Positions 57,080 to 64,000 of a stretch of 64,000 bases of DNA are shown here, piece by piece (positions within the stretch are counted from its first letter, which is position 1; every line of letters begins with the position of its first letter). The notes below the pieces were generated by a model. That model was not told the origin of the DNA. It saw only the letters and a program-made list of their open reading frames with translations, and made no database searches. Both the position numbers and the translations under genes were made by a program. Origin of the DNA: Actinophytocola algeriensis (lineage in GTDB: Bacteria; Actinomycetota; Actinomycetes; Mycobacteriales; Pseudonocardiaceae). The DNA lies in NCBI RefSeq assembly GCF_014203735.1, contig NZ_JACHJQ010000001.1:434001-498000 (forward strand), written 5' to 3'.

Positions 57080-57403
57080 CTACTTCTTCCGTTGCCACAC
57101 GACGAAAAGGCCGTCCTCGACCGTCGTCATGGCTTCGATGAAGGCGTCGTTGTCGAAGTCCGGCAGTGATTGCAGACGGCTCATCAGGTCGTCGGCCGAC
57201 GGGTGGCCCGCCGGGACGGCGCATCCGCCGCCGCCTTCGGCGACCAGCAGGAAGAACACGTCTTCCTTCCACGGGCCTTCCGGGGTGGTCCTGATCGCGA
57301 CCTCCGACAGCTTCGCCCAGGTCACCGACTCCTCGGTGCCGTCGGCGAGTTGCCGGCGGACGCCATCCTCGTCGACCGTGATGCCGGTGTCAGCAGTGGA
57401 CAC
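57080..57403 (-). CDS. Small hypothetical protein
   Basis: This 107-aa acidic protein starts VSTADTGITVDEDGVRRQL, with a probable small alpha/beta fold (VTWAKLSEVAIRTTPEG, VFFLLVAEGGGGCAVPAG). AAGGAG lies five to six bases before GTG 57403. The much longer frame to 58486 is shadow of the helicase gene. It follows the helicase by 14 bp and may be co-transcribed. Confidence 0.75.
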   Translation of the reverse strand: MSTADTGITVDEDGVRRQLADGTEESVTWAKLSEVAIRTTPEGPWKEDVFFLLVAEGGGGCAVPAGHPSADDLMSRLQSLPDFDNDAFIEAMTTVEDGLFVVWQRKK

Positions 57404-57417
57404 GCATTCTCCTTTGA

Positions 57418-59451
57418 TCAGTCCGCCGAGGTGTCGAGGCGGCCGAGCGCCGCCCTGACCACTTCGGGGTCGCTCGTCGTCCAGTAGCTCGGCAGCGACG
57501 AGCGGAGGAAACCGCCATAGCGCGCGGTAGCCAGGCGTGGGTCGAGGATCGCGATCACGCCGCGGTCGTCGGTGCTGCGCAGCAGGCGGCCGGTGCCCTG
57601 CGCGAGCAGCAGCGCGGCGTGGGTGGCCGCGACCGACAGAAAACCGTTGCCGCCACGGGCTTCCACGGCCCGCTGCCGTGCCGAGGCCAGCGGGTCGTCC
57701 GGCCGGGGGAACGGGATGCGGTCGACGATCACGAGTTGCAGCGACGGGCCGGGCACGTCGACGCCCTGCCACAGCGACAGCGTGCCGAACAGGCAGGTGG
57801 CCTCGTCCTCGGCGAACTTGCGCACCAGCAGCGCCGTCGAGTCCTCGCCCTGGCACAGGATCTCCAGGCTCGTCCGCTTCCGCAGCTCCTCCGTGGCCTG
57901 CTTGGCCGCGCGCATCGACGAGAACAGGCCCAGGGTGCGGCCGCCCGCCGACTCCATCAGTTCCTTGATCTCGTCCAGGTACGCGGGCGGCAGCCCGTCG
58001 CGGCCCGGCGGCGGCAGGTGCTTCGCCAGGTACAGGATGCCCTTGCGGGCGTGGTCGAACGGCGACCCGACGTCCAGCGACGTCCACTTGGGACCCTCGA
58101 TGGACTTCTCCGTCGCCGCACCCGGCAGCTGCTCGCTCGGGCCGTTCTCGGGCGGCAGGCCCCACGACCGCGCCATGGAGTCGAAGTTGCCGCCCAGCGT
58201 CAGGGTCGCGGACGTGAGCACGGTCGTGGTCTGGCCGAACAGCCGCTCCCGCAACAACCCGGACACGGCCAGCGGCGCCACCTTGATGGTCGGCGGCCGA
58301 GGCGGGCCCATGCCGCTGTCGCCGGTGCGCCACACGACGTCGCGGCGCTGTGACACGTCGCCGTCCCACGCGTCGAGCAGCCGCACCGCGGTGTCGTGCA
58401 CTTCCTCCAGTTGCGACAGTGCGAGCTTGCGCGCCGTCTGCACGTCGACGTCGCCGGACTTCTCCGAGCCCAGCCCGGTGATGCACGCGTGCGCGGCGTC
58501 GCGCAGCGCGGTCAGCGTGCCGGACAGCGGCTTCGGCATCTCGTCCAGCCGCCCGACCGGCAGGTCGTCCATGATGAGCGCGAGCCCGTCACCGGCCTCC
58601 AGCAGCCGGTCGGCGATCTCCTGGTCGACGATCCGCGCCGCGCGGCGGGCCGCCGCGGTGACGACACCGGAGGTCAGCTCCGCGGTGGCGACGGAGGTGA
58701 CGCGGTCGACGAGGTCGTGCGCCTCGTCCACGATCACCAGGTCGTGCTCGGGCAACACCTGGTAGCCCTGCAGCGCGTCGATGGCCAGCAGCGCGTGGTT
58801 GGTGACGATCAGGTCCGCGCGCCCGGCCTCCTCGCGGGCCTTCTCGGCGAAGCAGTCCGCGCCCATGGGGCAGCGGGACTTGCCGAGGCATTCCCGCGCC
58901 GACACCGCCACCTGCCGCCAGGCCTGTTCGGACACGCCGGGCACCAGCTCGTCGCGGTCGCCGGTCTCGGTGTCCGACACCCACTCCCGCAGCCGCGTGA
59001 CCTCCCGGCCGATCCGCGACACCGCGAACGGGTCGAACAGGACGGCGTCGTCGGGCTCGTCCTCCATGCCGCTGTCGAGCTTGTTGAGGCACAGGTAGTT
59101 GCGGCGGCCCTTGAGGATCGCGAACGTCGGCTTGCGGCCCAGCTCCTTGGCCAGCGCCTTCTCCAGGCGGGGCAGGTCGCGGTCGATGAGCTGGCGCTGC
59201 AGCGCGATGGTCGCGGTCGAGACCACGACCGTCCCCTCGGTCGCCACCGCGTGCCGCAGGGCCGGGACCAGGTACGCCAGCGACTTGCCCGTGCCGGTGC
59301 CCGCCTGCACGGCGAGGTGGTCGCCGGTGCGGATCGAACGACCGACGGCCTCAGCCATGGCAACCTGACCAGGGCGTTCGCTGCCGCCGACCGCGCCGAC
59401 CGCGGTCGCGAGCAGCTCGTTCACTCCAGGTAGGTGGGTGGTAGACGGCAC
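57418..59451 (-). CDS. DinG/XPD-family ATP-dependent DNA helicase
   Basis: This 677-aa superfamily 2 helicase has Walker A AGTGTGKSLAY near residue 54 and DEAH motif IVDEAHDLVD. The cysteines characteristic of a 4Fe-4S cluster occur in the intervening region (CLNKLDSG, CLGKSRCPMGADCF). Late motifs are LWQGVDVPGPSLQ and QGTGRLLRS. Such enzymes unwind damaged or structured DNA. The start is GTG 59451; the frame continues to 59796, but that portion overlaps the divergent gene and lacks homology. Confidence 0.93.
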   Translation of the reverse strand: MPSTTHLPGVNELLATAVGAVGGSERPGQVAMAEAVGRSIRTGDHLAVQAGTGTGKSLAYLVPALRHAVATEGTVVVSTATIALQRQLIDRDLPRLEKALAKELGRKPTFAILKGRRNYLCLNKLDSGMEDEPDDAVLFDPFAVSRIGREVTRLREWVSDTETGDRDELVPGVSEQAWRQVAVSARECLGKSRCPMGADCFAEKAREEAGRADLIVTNHALLAIDALQGYQVLPEHDLVIVDEAHDLVDRVTSVATAELTSGVVTAAARRAARIVDQEIADRLLEAGDGLALIMDDLPVGRLDEMPKPLSGTLTALRDAAHACITGLGSEKSGDVDVQTARKLALSQLEEVHDTAVRLLDAWDGDVSQRRDVVWRTGDSGMGPPRPPTIKVAPLAVSGLLRERLFGQTTTVLTSATLTLGGNFDSMARSWGLPPENGPSEQLPGAATEKSIEGPKWTSLDVGSPFDHARKGILYLAKHLPPPGRDGLPPAYLDEIKELMESAGGRTLGLFSSMRAAKQATEELRKRTSLEILCQGEDSTALLVRKFAEDEATCLFGTLSLWQGVDVPGPSLQLVIVDRIPFPRPDDPLASARQRAVEARGGNGFLSVAATHAALLLAQGTGRLLRSTDDRGVIAILDPRLATARYGGFLRSSLPSYWTTSDPEVVRAALGRLDTSAD

Positions 59452-59578
59452 AGGCAGACGGTACCTCCGACCCCCGACAGTCCCGTGCAGCCACCCGGTT
59501 ACCACGACCGGGTTGTCTGTGTGCACTGGCGAGTGGCTGCTCTGGCCCGCGGAGTCGGTGGCGGGTCTCCTCTGTGCC

Positions 59579-60217
59579 ATGAGACTTCGCAGCACACTCA
59601 CCGCGGCGTTCCTGACCGTCGCGGGACTCGGAATCGTGGTGGCACCGGCCCAGGCGTCCCCCGGCGACGCGGTCGCGGAGGCGTCGGCGGGCGCGCTCAC
59701 CATCGGTGCGACCACCGTCGAACCGATCGCCGCGTGCAGCACAGAGGGTGAACCCTCCGGCCAGTCGGGTGAGGTCGTCGTGCCGAACGTGGCCACCTAC
59801 TCCTCCGGCGAGTCGACCTGCACCATCGACGAGGCGGGCGAGATCGCGAAGACGACCGTGACCGGCGGCCGGTTCCGCTTCGACGCGCTGCGGCAGTACG
59901 GCGGCCCCAGGATCCGGCTGACCAGCTACACCGCGAAGTGCGAGACGACGCTGGCCGGCAGCAGCTCGTCGGTCCAGTTCTCCGGCCTGACCGGCGTGAC
60001 GGTGCCGTCGCCGCTGCCGTCGAACTACGTCGTGACCATCCCGGGCGGCCCGGACGGCAAGCCGATGGCGACGGTGACGTTCAACGAGGCGCTGTTCCCG
60101 TCGCCCGCCGACGGCAGCATGACCGTGCACCTCATGCACATCCGCATGTTCCCGCGGGGCGGGCCGGCATCCGGGGACGCGTACGTCGGCACAGTGCGCT
60201 GCGCGCCCGTGTCCTGA
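59579..60217 (+). CDS. Secreted choice-of-anchor P-type protein
   Basis: This 212-aa exported protein has a Sec signal (RLRSTLTAAFLTVAGLGIVV, cleavage about AQA at residue 27). The beta-rich domain has the family pattern VRCAPVS at the end and NEALFPSPADGSMTVHLMHI. Such proteins are common in Streptomyces and relatives and have no known role. ATG 59579 is chosen by the signal peptide. Confidence 0.8.
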   Translation: MRLRSTLTAAFLTVAGLGIVVAPAQASPGDAVAEASAGALTIGATTVEPIAACSTEGEPSGQSGEVVVPNVATYSSGESTCTIDEAGEIAKTTVTGGRFRFDALRQYGGPRIRLTSYTAKCETTLAGSSSSVQFSGLTGVTVPSPLPSNYVVTIPGGPDGKPMATVTFNEALFPSPADGSMTVHLMHIRMFPRGGPASGDAYVGTVRCAPVS

Positions 60218-60239
60218 GGTTCGTGGCGGCGCCGGTGAC

Positions 60240-60563
60240 CTACCGGCGCCGCTTGATCTTGATGAGGTTCATGTCGGTGGCGGACGCCTTCAGGTCCCGG
60301 AAGTCCACCCCGAGGTCCGCCACCGCCCGCGCGGCGAGCGTCTTCCCCCGGTCGCACACGGCCTTCTCCTCCTTGTCGTTCAGCTCGACGCGGAACGAGA
60401 AGAAGTCGAGCGCATGGTCGTAGGCCAGCGACCCGGTCCCGCTGAACCCGGCGGTGAGCACGTCGTGCTCCCCGGCCGCCGCGCGTAGTCGCGTCCGGCC
60501 GTCGTCGTCCAGGTCGGTGAACCGGCCGCGTACCAGCACGCGGTAGGTGTGCTCCTCGGTCAT
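60240..60563 (-). CDS. DUF6204-like hypothetical protein
   Basis: This 107-aa protein starts MTEEHTYRVLVRGRFTDLDD and has an alpha/beta pattern followed by a basic tail (IKIKRRR). It is similar to the actinobacterial DUF6204 group as I remember it. Its start overlaps the methyltransferase gene end by four bases, so the two are coupled. Confidence 0.7.
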   Translation of the reverse strand: MTEEHTYRVLVRGRFTDLDDDGRTRLRAAAGEHDVLTAGFSGTGSLAYDHALDFFSFRVELNDKEEKAVCDRGKTLAARAVADLGVDFRDLKASATDMNLIKIKRRR

Positions 60564-61282
60564 GCGCTCTCCTTGCGGACGATGAAGACGTACTCGGTGC
60601 TGTCCGGGGTGAACGGTTCGCGCGCGAACCCGCCGTACAGCGCTTCCAGTGGCAGGCCCGCGACGTCGATCAGGCCGAGCCATTCGTTCTTGGTCGCCCA
60701 CCAGAGGGTGCTGGTGGTCCCGTCGTCCCGGACGATGTCGATCCGGTTCTCGCCGACGGAGTACCGCATGGTGTGCGGCGCGGGTTCGGTCTGGCGGACC
60801 CCGTCGAGCCGCACGGCGACGTGGTGGTCGAACGCGAAGGCGTTCCACGCGAACCGTCCGCCGGGTTTGAGTGCGGCGGCCACGTTCTCGAAGACCCGGC
60901 GCCGGTCGGCCCACGTCGGTACGTGCAGCAGCGCGCGGAACGGGCAGTAGATCAGAGCCGCGGGTTCGTCGAGGGTGAAGTCACGCATGTCGGCGTGGCG
61001 CAGGTCGAGCAGCGGGTCGTTCGCCTTGGCGAGCATCGCGGGCGACGAGTCGATCCCGATCACCTTCCGCTCGATCGCCCGCGCGACGGGTGTCGCGACC
61101 CGTCCCGTCCCGACGGCCAGCTCGACGACGGGTCCGTCGGCCTCGCGGGCGAGGTCCACGTAGAAGGGGATGTCCTCGGTCAGGTGCGCGGCCCACTCGT
61201 CGTACCGGTCCGCGAGTGCTTCGTCCCAGCTCACCCGGGCAGGCTCCCACCCGTGGGCCGGTGGCGGCCACTCAATTGCCAC
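60560..61282 (-). CDS. Class I SAM-dependent methyltransferase
   Basis: This is a ~240-aa enzyme with motif I VVELAVGTGRVATPVA, motif II GIDSSPAMLAKA and post-I HADMRDFTLDEPAA. Its substrate is unknown. The ORF can start at GTG 61282 (overlapping the upstream gene end by 11 bp, no clear ribosome site) or at GTG 61235 (VSWDEALADRYDEW). I list the longer one. Confidence 0.85.
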   Translation of the reverse strand: MAIEWPPPAHGWEPARVSWDEALADRYDEWAAHLTEDIPFYVDLAREADGPVVELAVGTGRVATPVARAIERKVIGIDSSPAMLAKANDPLLDLRHADMRDFTLDEPAALIYCPFRALLHVPTWADRRRVFENVAAALKPGGRFAWNAFAFDHHVAVRLDGVRQTEPAPHTMRYSVGENRIDIVRDDGTTSTLWWATKNEWLGLIDVAGLPLEALYGGFAREPFTPDSTEYVFIVRKESA

Positions 61283-61772
61283 GCCAGGGGATCGTGTCGG
61301 CGAGGGTGGGATCGGTGAACGCGAGCACCGACTCGTCCAAGCGGCAGAAGTACAGGTTGTCGCCCCAGTCCTCGTACGCCTCGCCCGCGAGGAGCAGGAG
61401 CGGCCGCGCTCCGATCCGGAGGGAGACCTCGGCCAGGACGCCGCGCTCGCGGCGCACGGTCACGTCGTCGATCCGGCCGGTCGGCAGCTCGGGCAGGTGC
61501 CGCTCGCGGAAGATCCCGTCCGAACCCCCGGGACCGAGCGGTTGGGTCCACAGGCCCCACGCGTCGTCGTCCTGGTAGGTGACGACCGAGAGCACCTCGC
61601 CGTCCAGTGTCGCGTGGAGGCTGGACAACTGGAGGAACGGCGCGCGGGGGTCGTCGAACCGGGGCGGGTCCTCGAAGAACGCCATCTCCACGCCGGTCCA
61701 CGCGCGCACGGTCCGGCCGCGCAGAGCGGTGAACTCCCGCTCGCGCTCGCTCAGCCACTCCTCGCCCACCAC
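61272..61772 (-). CDS. Conserved hypothetical protein
   Basis: This is a ~165-aa soluble protein with no recognised domain, starting VVGEEWLSEREREFTALRG. It has a mixed alpha/beta pattern (GEVLSVVTYQDDDAWGLW, VSLRIGARPLLLLAGEAYED). GTG 61772 or 61769 is used; the upstream extension to 61943 is antisense shadow or pseudogene. It is first in a leftward run with the methyltransferase and DUF6204 genes. Confidence 0.7.
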   Translation of the reverse strand: MVGEEWLSEREREFTALRGRTVRAWTGVEMAFFEDPPRFDDPRAPFLQLSSLHATLDGEVLSVVTYQDDDAWGLWTQPLGPGGSDGIFRERHLPELPTGRIDDVTVRRERGVLAEVSLRIGARPLLLLAGEAYEDWGDNLYFCRLDESVLAFTDPTLADTIPWRGN

Positions 61773-62113
61773 GGCGCGAGTATCGCGGCGTACCGGGGCG
61801 TCCGGCGAACGGTTTGCACCACGACCGCCACGAGCGTGCCCAGGGCTGCCAGTGCCATGTCCTTGTGCGGGTCCCACAGGTCGCCCTGCTGACCGTTGTA
61901 CGACTCGGCCATGCCCGGTGCCATCACCGCGGCCACGCCCCACTCGAACAGTGCGCCGGTCCAGTCGTCGTACGCACCGACGAGTACAGCCAGCGCGCCG
62001 CGATCGTGTGCAGCGTCAGGAAGACCAGCGCACACACCCACACCCGCGGCGGCAGCCCCACGCGGCGGTGCACCACCGTCAGCGACGTGTGCAACGCCTG
62101 CTCGACCGGCCAC
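61751..62113 (-). pseudogene. Decayed YjdF/DUF2238 membrane-protein gene
   Basis: Minus-strand sequence encodes the typical DUF2238 segments LHTIAARWLYS, YDDWTGALFEWG and AESYNGQQGDLWDPHKDMAL. The first is in a different frame from the rest: around 61974 GTGCGTACG replaces the expected GTGCCGTACG, a one-base loss. The middle of the family (between DDW and LFEWG) appears deleted, and the N-terminus is replaced by the repeat at 62122. The 3' end slightly overlaps the next gene's start. Confidence 0.7.
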
Positions 62114-62121
62114 GGCCCGGT

Positions 62122-62259
62122 GGGGTGTGCCCTCCGGGAGCTCCTCGCCGGAGGGGCAGGTCTCTGGGATGGCAGGGAGCCCCTCGGTGGCGGGCTTCGG
62201 CCCTGTGCTCGGTTGGCCTTCGTGCCGTGAAAGGCGCTTTCAGGACGTGGCCCGATGTC
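62122..62259 (+). repeat. Repeat lead module and hairpin before the 62260 array
   Basis: The sequence is the same over most of its length as 34710-34847. It contains GTGCCGTGAAAGGCGCTTT and then CAGGACGTGGCCCGATGTC, as in the 48617 copy. It interrupts the N-terminal end of the YjdF-like pseudogene. Confidence 0.88.
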
Positions 62260-62469
62260 ATGAAGGGGCCCTTCGTCACACCGGGCGTTACGAAGGGCCC
62301 CTTCATCACGTCGAGCACAACGAAGGGGCCCTTCATCACACCGGGCGTTACGAAGGGGTCCTTCATCACAGTGAGCGCAACGAAGGGGTCCTTCATCGCG
62401 CCGGGCGTTACGAAGGGGTCCTTCATCACGCCGAGCACAACGAAGGGGGCTTTCGTGGCATCGCTGCTG
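62260..62469 (+). repeat. 30-bp palindrome array, 7 units
   Basis: Units start every 30 bp from 62260 to 62440. Linkers mostly alternate between ACACCGGGCGTTAC types and types ending GAGCACAAC or GAGCGCAAC. The last unit is worn (GAAGGGGGCTTTC). The array ends 26 bp before the pncA stop at 62495. Confidence 0.95.
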
Positions 62470-62494
62470 TCTCGACAGCGTCTTTCAGGGCAGG

Positions 62495-63055
62495 TCAGCC
62501 GACGTGTGGCGTGCCGGTCAGCGTCACGCCCGCTTCGCCTAGCCGAGCGAGTGCGGACTCCACAGTGGACGCCGCCACCCCGGCCGTCAGGTCCAGCAGC
62601 ACCCGCGTCCGGAACCCGGCGGCGGCGGCGTCCAGGGCCGTTGCCCGCACGCAGTGGTCCGTCGCGATGCCGACCACGTCCACATCGGACACGTCGTGTG
62701 CGCGCAGCCAGTCGGCGAGCGTCGTCCCGTCCGGTGTGGCGCCCTCGAAGCCCGAGTACGCCGCCGCGTGGGCGCCCTTGGAGAACACCGCCTGGATCCC
62801 GGCGACGTCCAGTGCCGGGTGGAACGACGCGCCCGGCGTACCGGCCCGGCAGTGCACGGGCCAGGTGTCCACGAAGTCCGGCTCGTCGGAGAAGTGCCCG
62901 CCGGGGTCGATGTGGTAGTCCCTGGTCGCCACGACCTGGTCGTAGCCGCCGTACAGACCGGAGATCGCCGCCGCGACCGCCGCGCCGCCCGTCACCGCGA
63001 GCGAACCGCCCTCGCAGAAGTCGTTCTGCACGTCGACCACAATGAGTGCTGTCAT
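62495..63055 (-). CDS. pncA: Nicotinamidase
   Basis: This 186-aa nicotinamidase deaminates nicotinamide to nicotinate for NAD salvage. The catalytic triad is Asp8 (VVDVQNDF), Lys93 (FSKGAH) and Cys135 (ATDHCV). Metal ligands Asp46, His48 and His54 are present, with His68 nearby. ATG 63055 overlaps the pncB stop by one base, so the two are coupled. A TCCACAGTGGA palindrome lies at 62559 in the gene. Confidence 0.95.
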   Translation of the reverse strand: MTALIVVDVQNDFCEGGSLAVTGGAAVAAAISGLYGGYDQVVATRDYHIDPGGHFSDEPDFVDTWPVHCRAGTPGASFHPALDVAGIQAVFSKGAHAAAYSGFEGATPDGTTLADWLRAHDVSDVDVVGIATDHCVRATALDAAAAGFRTRVLLDLTAGVAASTVESALARLGEAGVTLTGTPHVG

Positions 63056-64000
63056 CACTTCTCCACGTACACGGTCGGGATCGCCGGCTCGCCCTGGGAC
63101 AGCTTGAGCCCCTCCCACGGGAGGCTCACCAGTCCGTCCCGGACGCGTTGCCTGCTCTCCTCAAGACTGGGCAGCTCACCGGCCGGTTGTCCACCCCGGA
63201 GCAGCGGCACCTGCAGCTGCCGGTCGTGCGGCTCCTCCTCGACGGCCGCGCCGACCACGTACACGACCTCCTCGAGCGCCGTCCCGGTCGGCTTGTGCCG
63301 CCGCAGCGCCGCCTTGCGCCCGGCCTTGGACTCCTTGTGCGAGCTGCGTTTCGCCACCGGCCGCCCGTCGACCTCGACCAGCTTGTAGACCATCCCGGCC
63401 GTCGGCGAGCCCGAGCCCGTCACCAGGGAGGTGCCCACGCCGTACGCGTCCACCGGCTCCGCGCGCAGCGCCGCGATCGCGTACTCGTCCAGGTCGCCGG
63501 ACACCACGATCCGGGTGTTGCGCGCACCCAGCGAGTCCAGCTGCTGGCGGGCCTGCCGCGCCAGCACACCCACGTCACCGGAGTCGATGCGGATCGCGCC
63601 GAGGCCAGTGCCCGCCACCTCGATGGCCGTCTCGATGCCCTGGGTGATGTCGTACGTGTCGACCAGCAGCGTCGTGTCCGTGCCGAGCGCCTCGACCTGC
63701 GCGGTGAACGCGGCGTGCTCGCTGTCGTGCAGCAGCGTGAACGCGTGCGCGCACGTGCCCGCGGTCGGGATCCCGTACCGGCGCTTCGCCTCCAGGTTGG
63801 ACGTCGTCGCGAAGCCGGCCAGGTACGCGGCCCGCGCCGAGGCGACCGCCGCCTCCTCGTGCGTGCGCCGCCCGCCCATCTCGATGATCGGCCGCCCGTT
63901 CGCGGCGCTCACCATCCGCGCACCGGCCGACACGATCGCGCTGTCGTGGTTGAGGATCGACAGCACCAGCGTCTCCAGCACGACCCCCTCGGCGAACGTG
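63055..64000 (-). CDS. pncB: Nicotinate phosphoribosyltransferase (partial)
   Basis: The C-terminal ~315 residues are present; the gene runs off the right edge. Landmarks are FATTSNLEAKRRYGIPTAGT, the DTYDITQG segment, IRIDSGDVG and AYGVGTSLVTG, all conserved in PncB. The enzyme joins nicotinate to PRPP with ATP. Together with pncA this is the Preiss-Handler entry to NAD. Confidence 0.95.
   Translation of the reverse strand, partial: TFAEGVVLETLVLSILNHDSAIVSAGARMVSAANGRPIIEMGGRRTHEEAAVASARAAYLAGFATTSNLEAKRRYGIPTAGTCAHAFTLLHDSEHAAFTAQVEALGTDTTLLVDTYDITQGIETAIEVAGTGLGAIRIDSGDVGVLARQARQQLDSLGARNTRIVVSGDLDEYAIAALRAEPVDAYGVGTSLVTGSGSPTAGMVYKLVEVDGRPVAKRSSHKESKAGRKAALRRHKPTGTALEEVVYVVGAAVEEEPHDRQLQVPLLRGGQPAGELPSLEESRQRVRDGLVSLPWEGLKLSQGEPAIPTVYVEK

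Overview
The base composition (about 70% GC), the many GTG starts and GTGA/ATGA gene overlaps, and the gene families present point to a filamentous actinomycete. These families include DUF397 with an XRE/DUF5753 regulator, a DrrAB exporter, a Rv0338c-like Fe-S reductase, KorAB and a ctaD-serB pair. The protein style and the intergenic repeats suggest Pseudonocardiaceae (Lentzea/Saccharothrix-like). That genus-level guess is inference. I saw no rRNA, tRNA, CRISPR array, insertion sequence or prophage.

Layout. 1-5136: iron acquisition, with the start of an EntF-like siderophore NRPS and a binding lipoprotein on the minus strand, diverging from two FecCD permeases and an ATPase, with two iron boxes between them. 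5196-6875: a small membrane protein and a secreted GH18 chitinase with two DasR-type sites. 6875-11111: an ErcA-like alcohol dehydrogenase, a sensor kinase, a NarL-type regulator and glutathione-independent formaldehyde dehydrogenase. 11625-19986: an MBL hydrolase, a SWIM/SNF2 pair, a DrrAB exporter with divergent TetR, and an SBF symporter. 20108-25407: a membrane Fe-S reductase and KorAB. 25369-34703: a small polyketide-like remnant (SRPBCC protein plus truncated acyl ligase), FadD and enoyl-CoA hydratase, a TetR/FAD-monooxygenase pair, DUF3626, an M50 protease and ProA. 35085-46057: a LacI-controlled sugar locus (cupin, secreted ThuA/sugar-dehydrogenase fusion, SsuABC-type transporter, Gfo/Idh oxidoreductase, DUF993, sugar isomerase), followed by a coupled unknown transporter (46054-48553). 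49307-53091: ctaD, serB and a Pth2-like hydrolase. 53110-62113: housekeeping and hypothetical genes, a DinG-type helicase, and two gene remnants. 62495-64000: nicotinate salvage (pncB-pncA).

The most unusual feature is a family of composite intergenic repeats. It consists of a GC-rich lead module, a GAAAGGCGCTTTC hairpin, and exact 30-bp-period arrays of GAAGGGGTCCTTC palindromes (4, 6, 5 and 7 units at 22344, 34848, 48924 and 62260). One copy carries a 175-bp insertion that folds into a very long hairpin. An 11-bp palindrome, TCCACWGTGGA, also recurs inside genes in different reading frames, as a highly iterated palindrome would.
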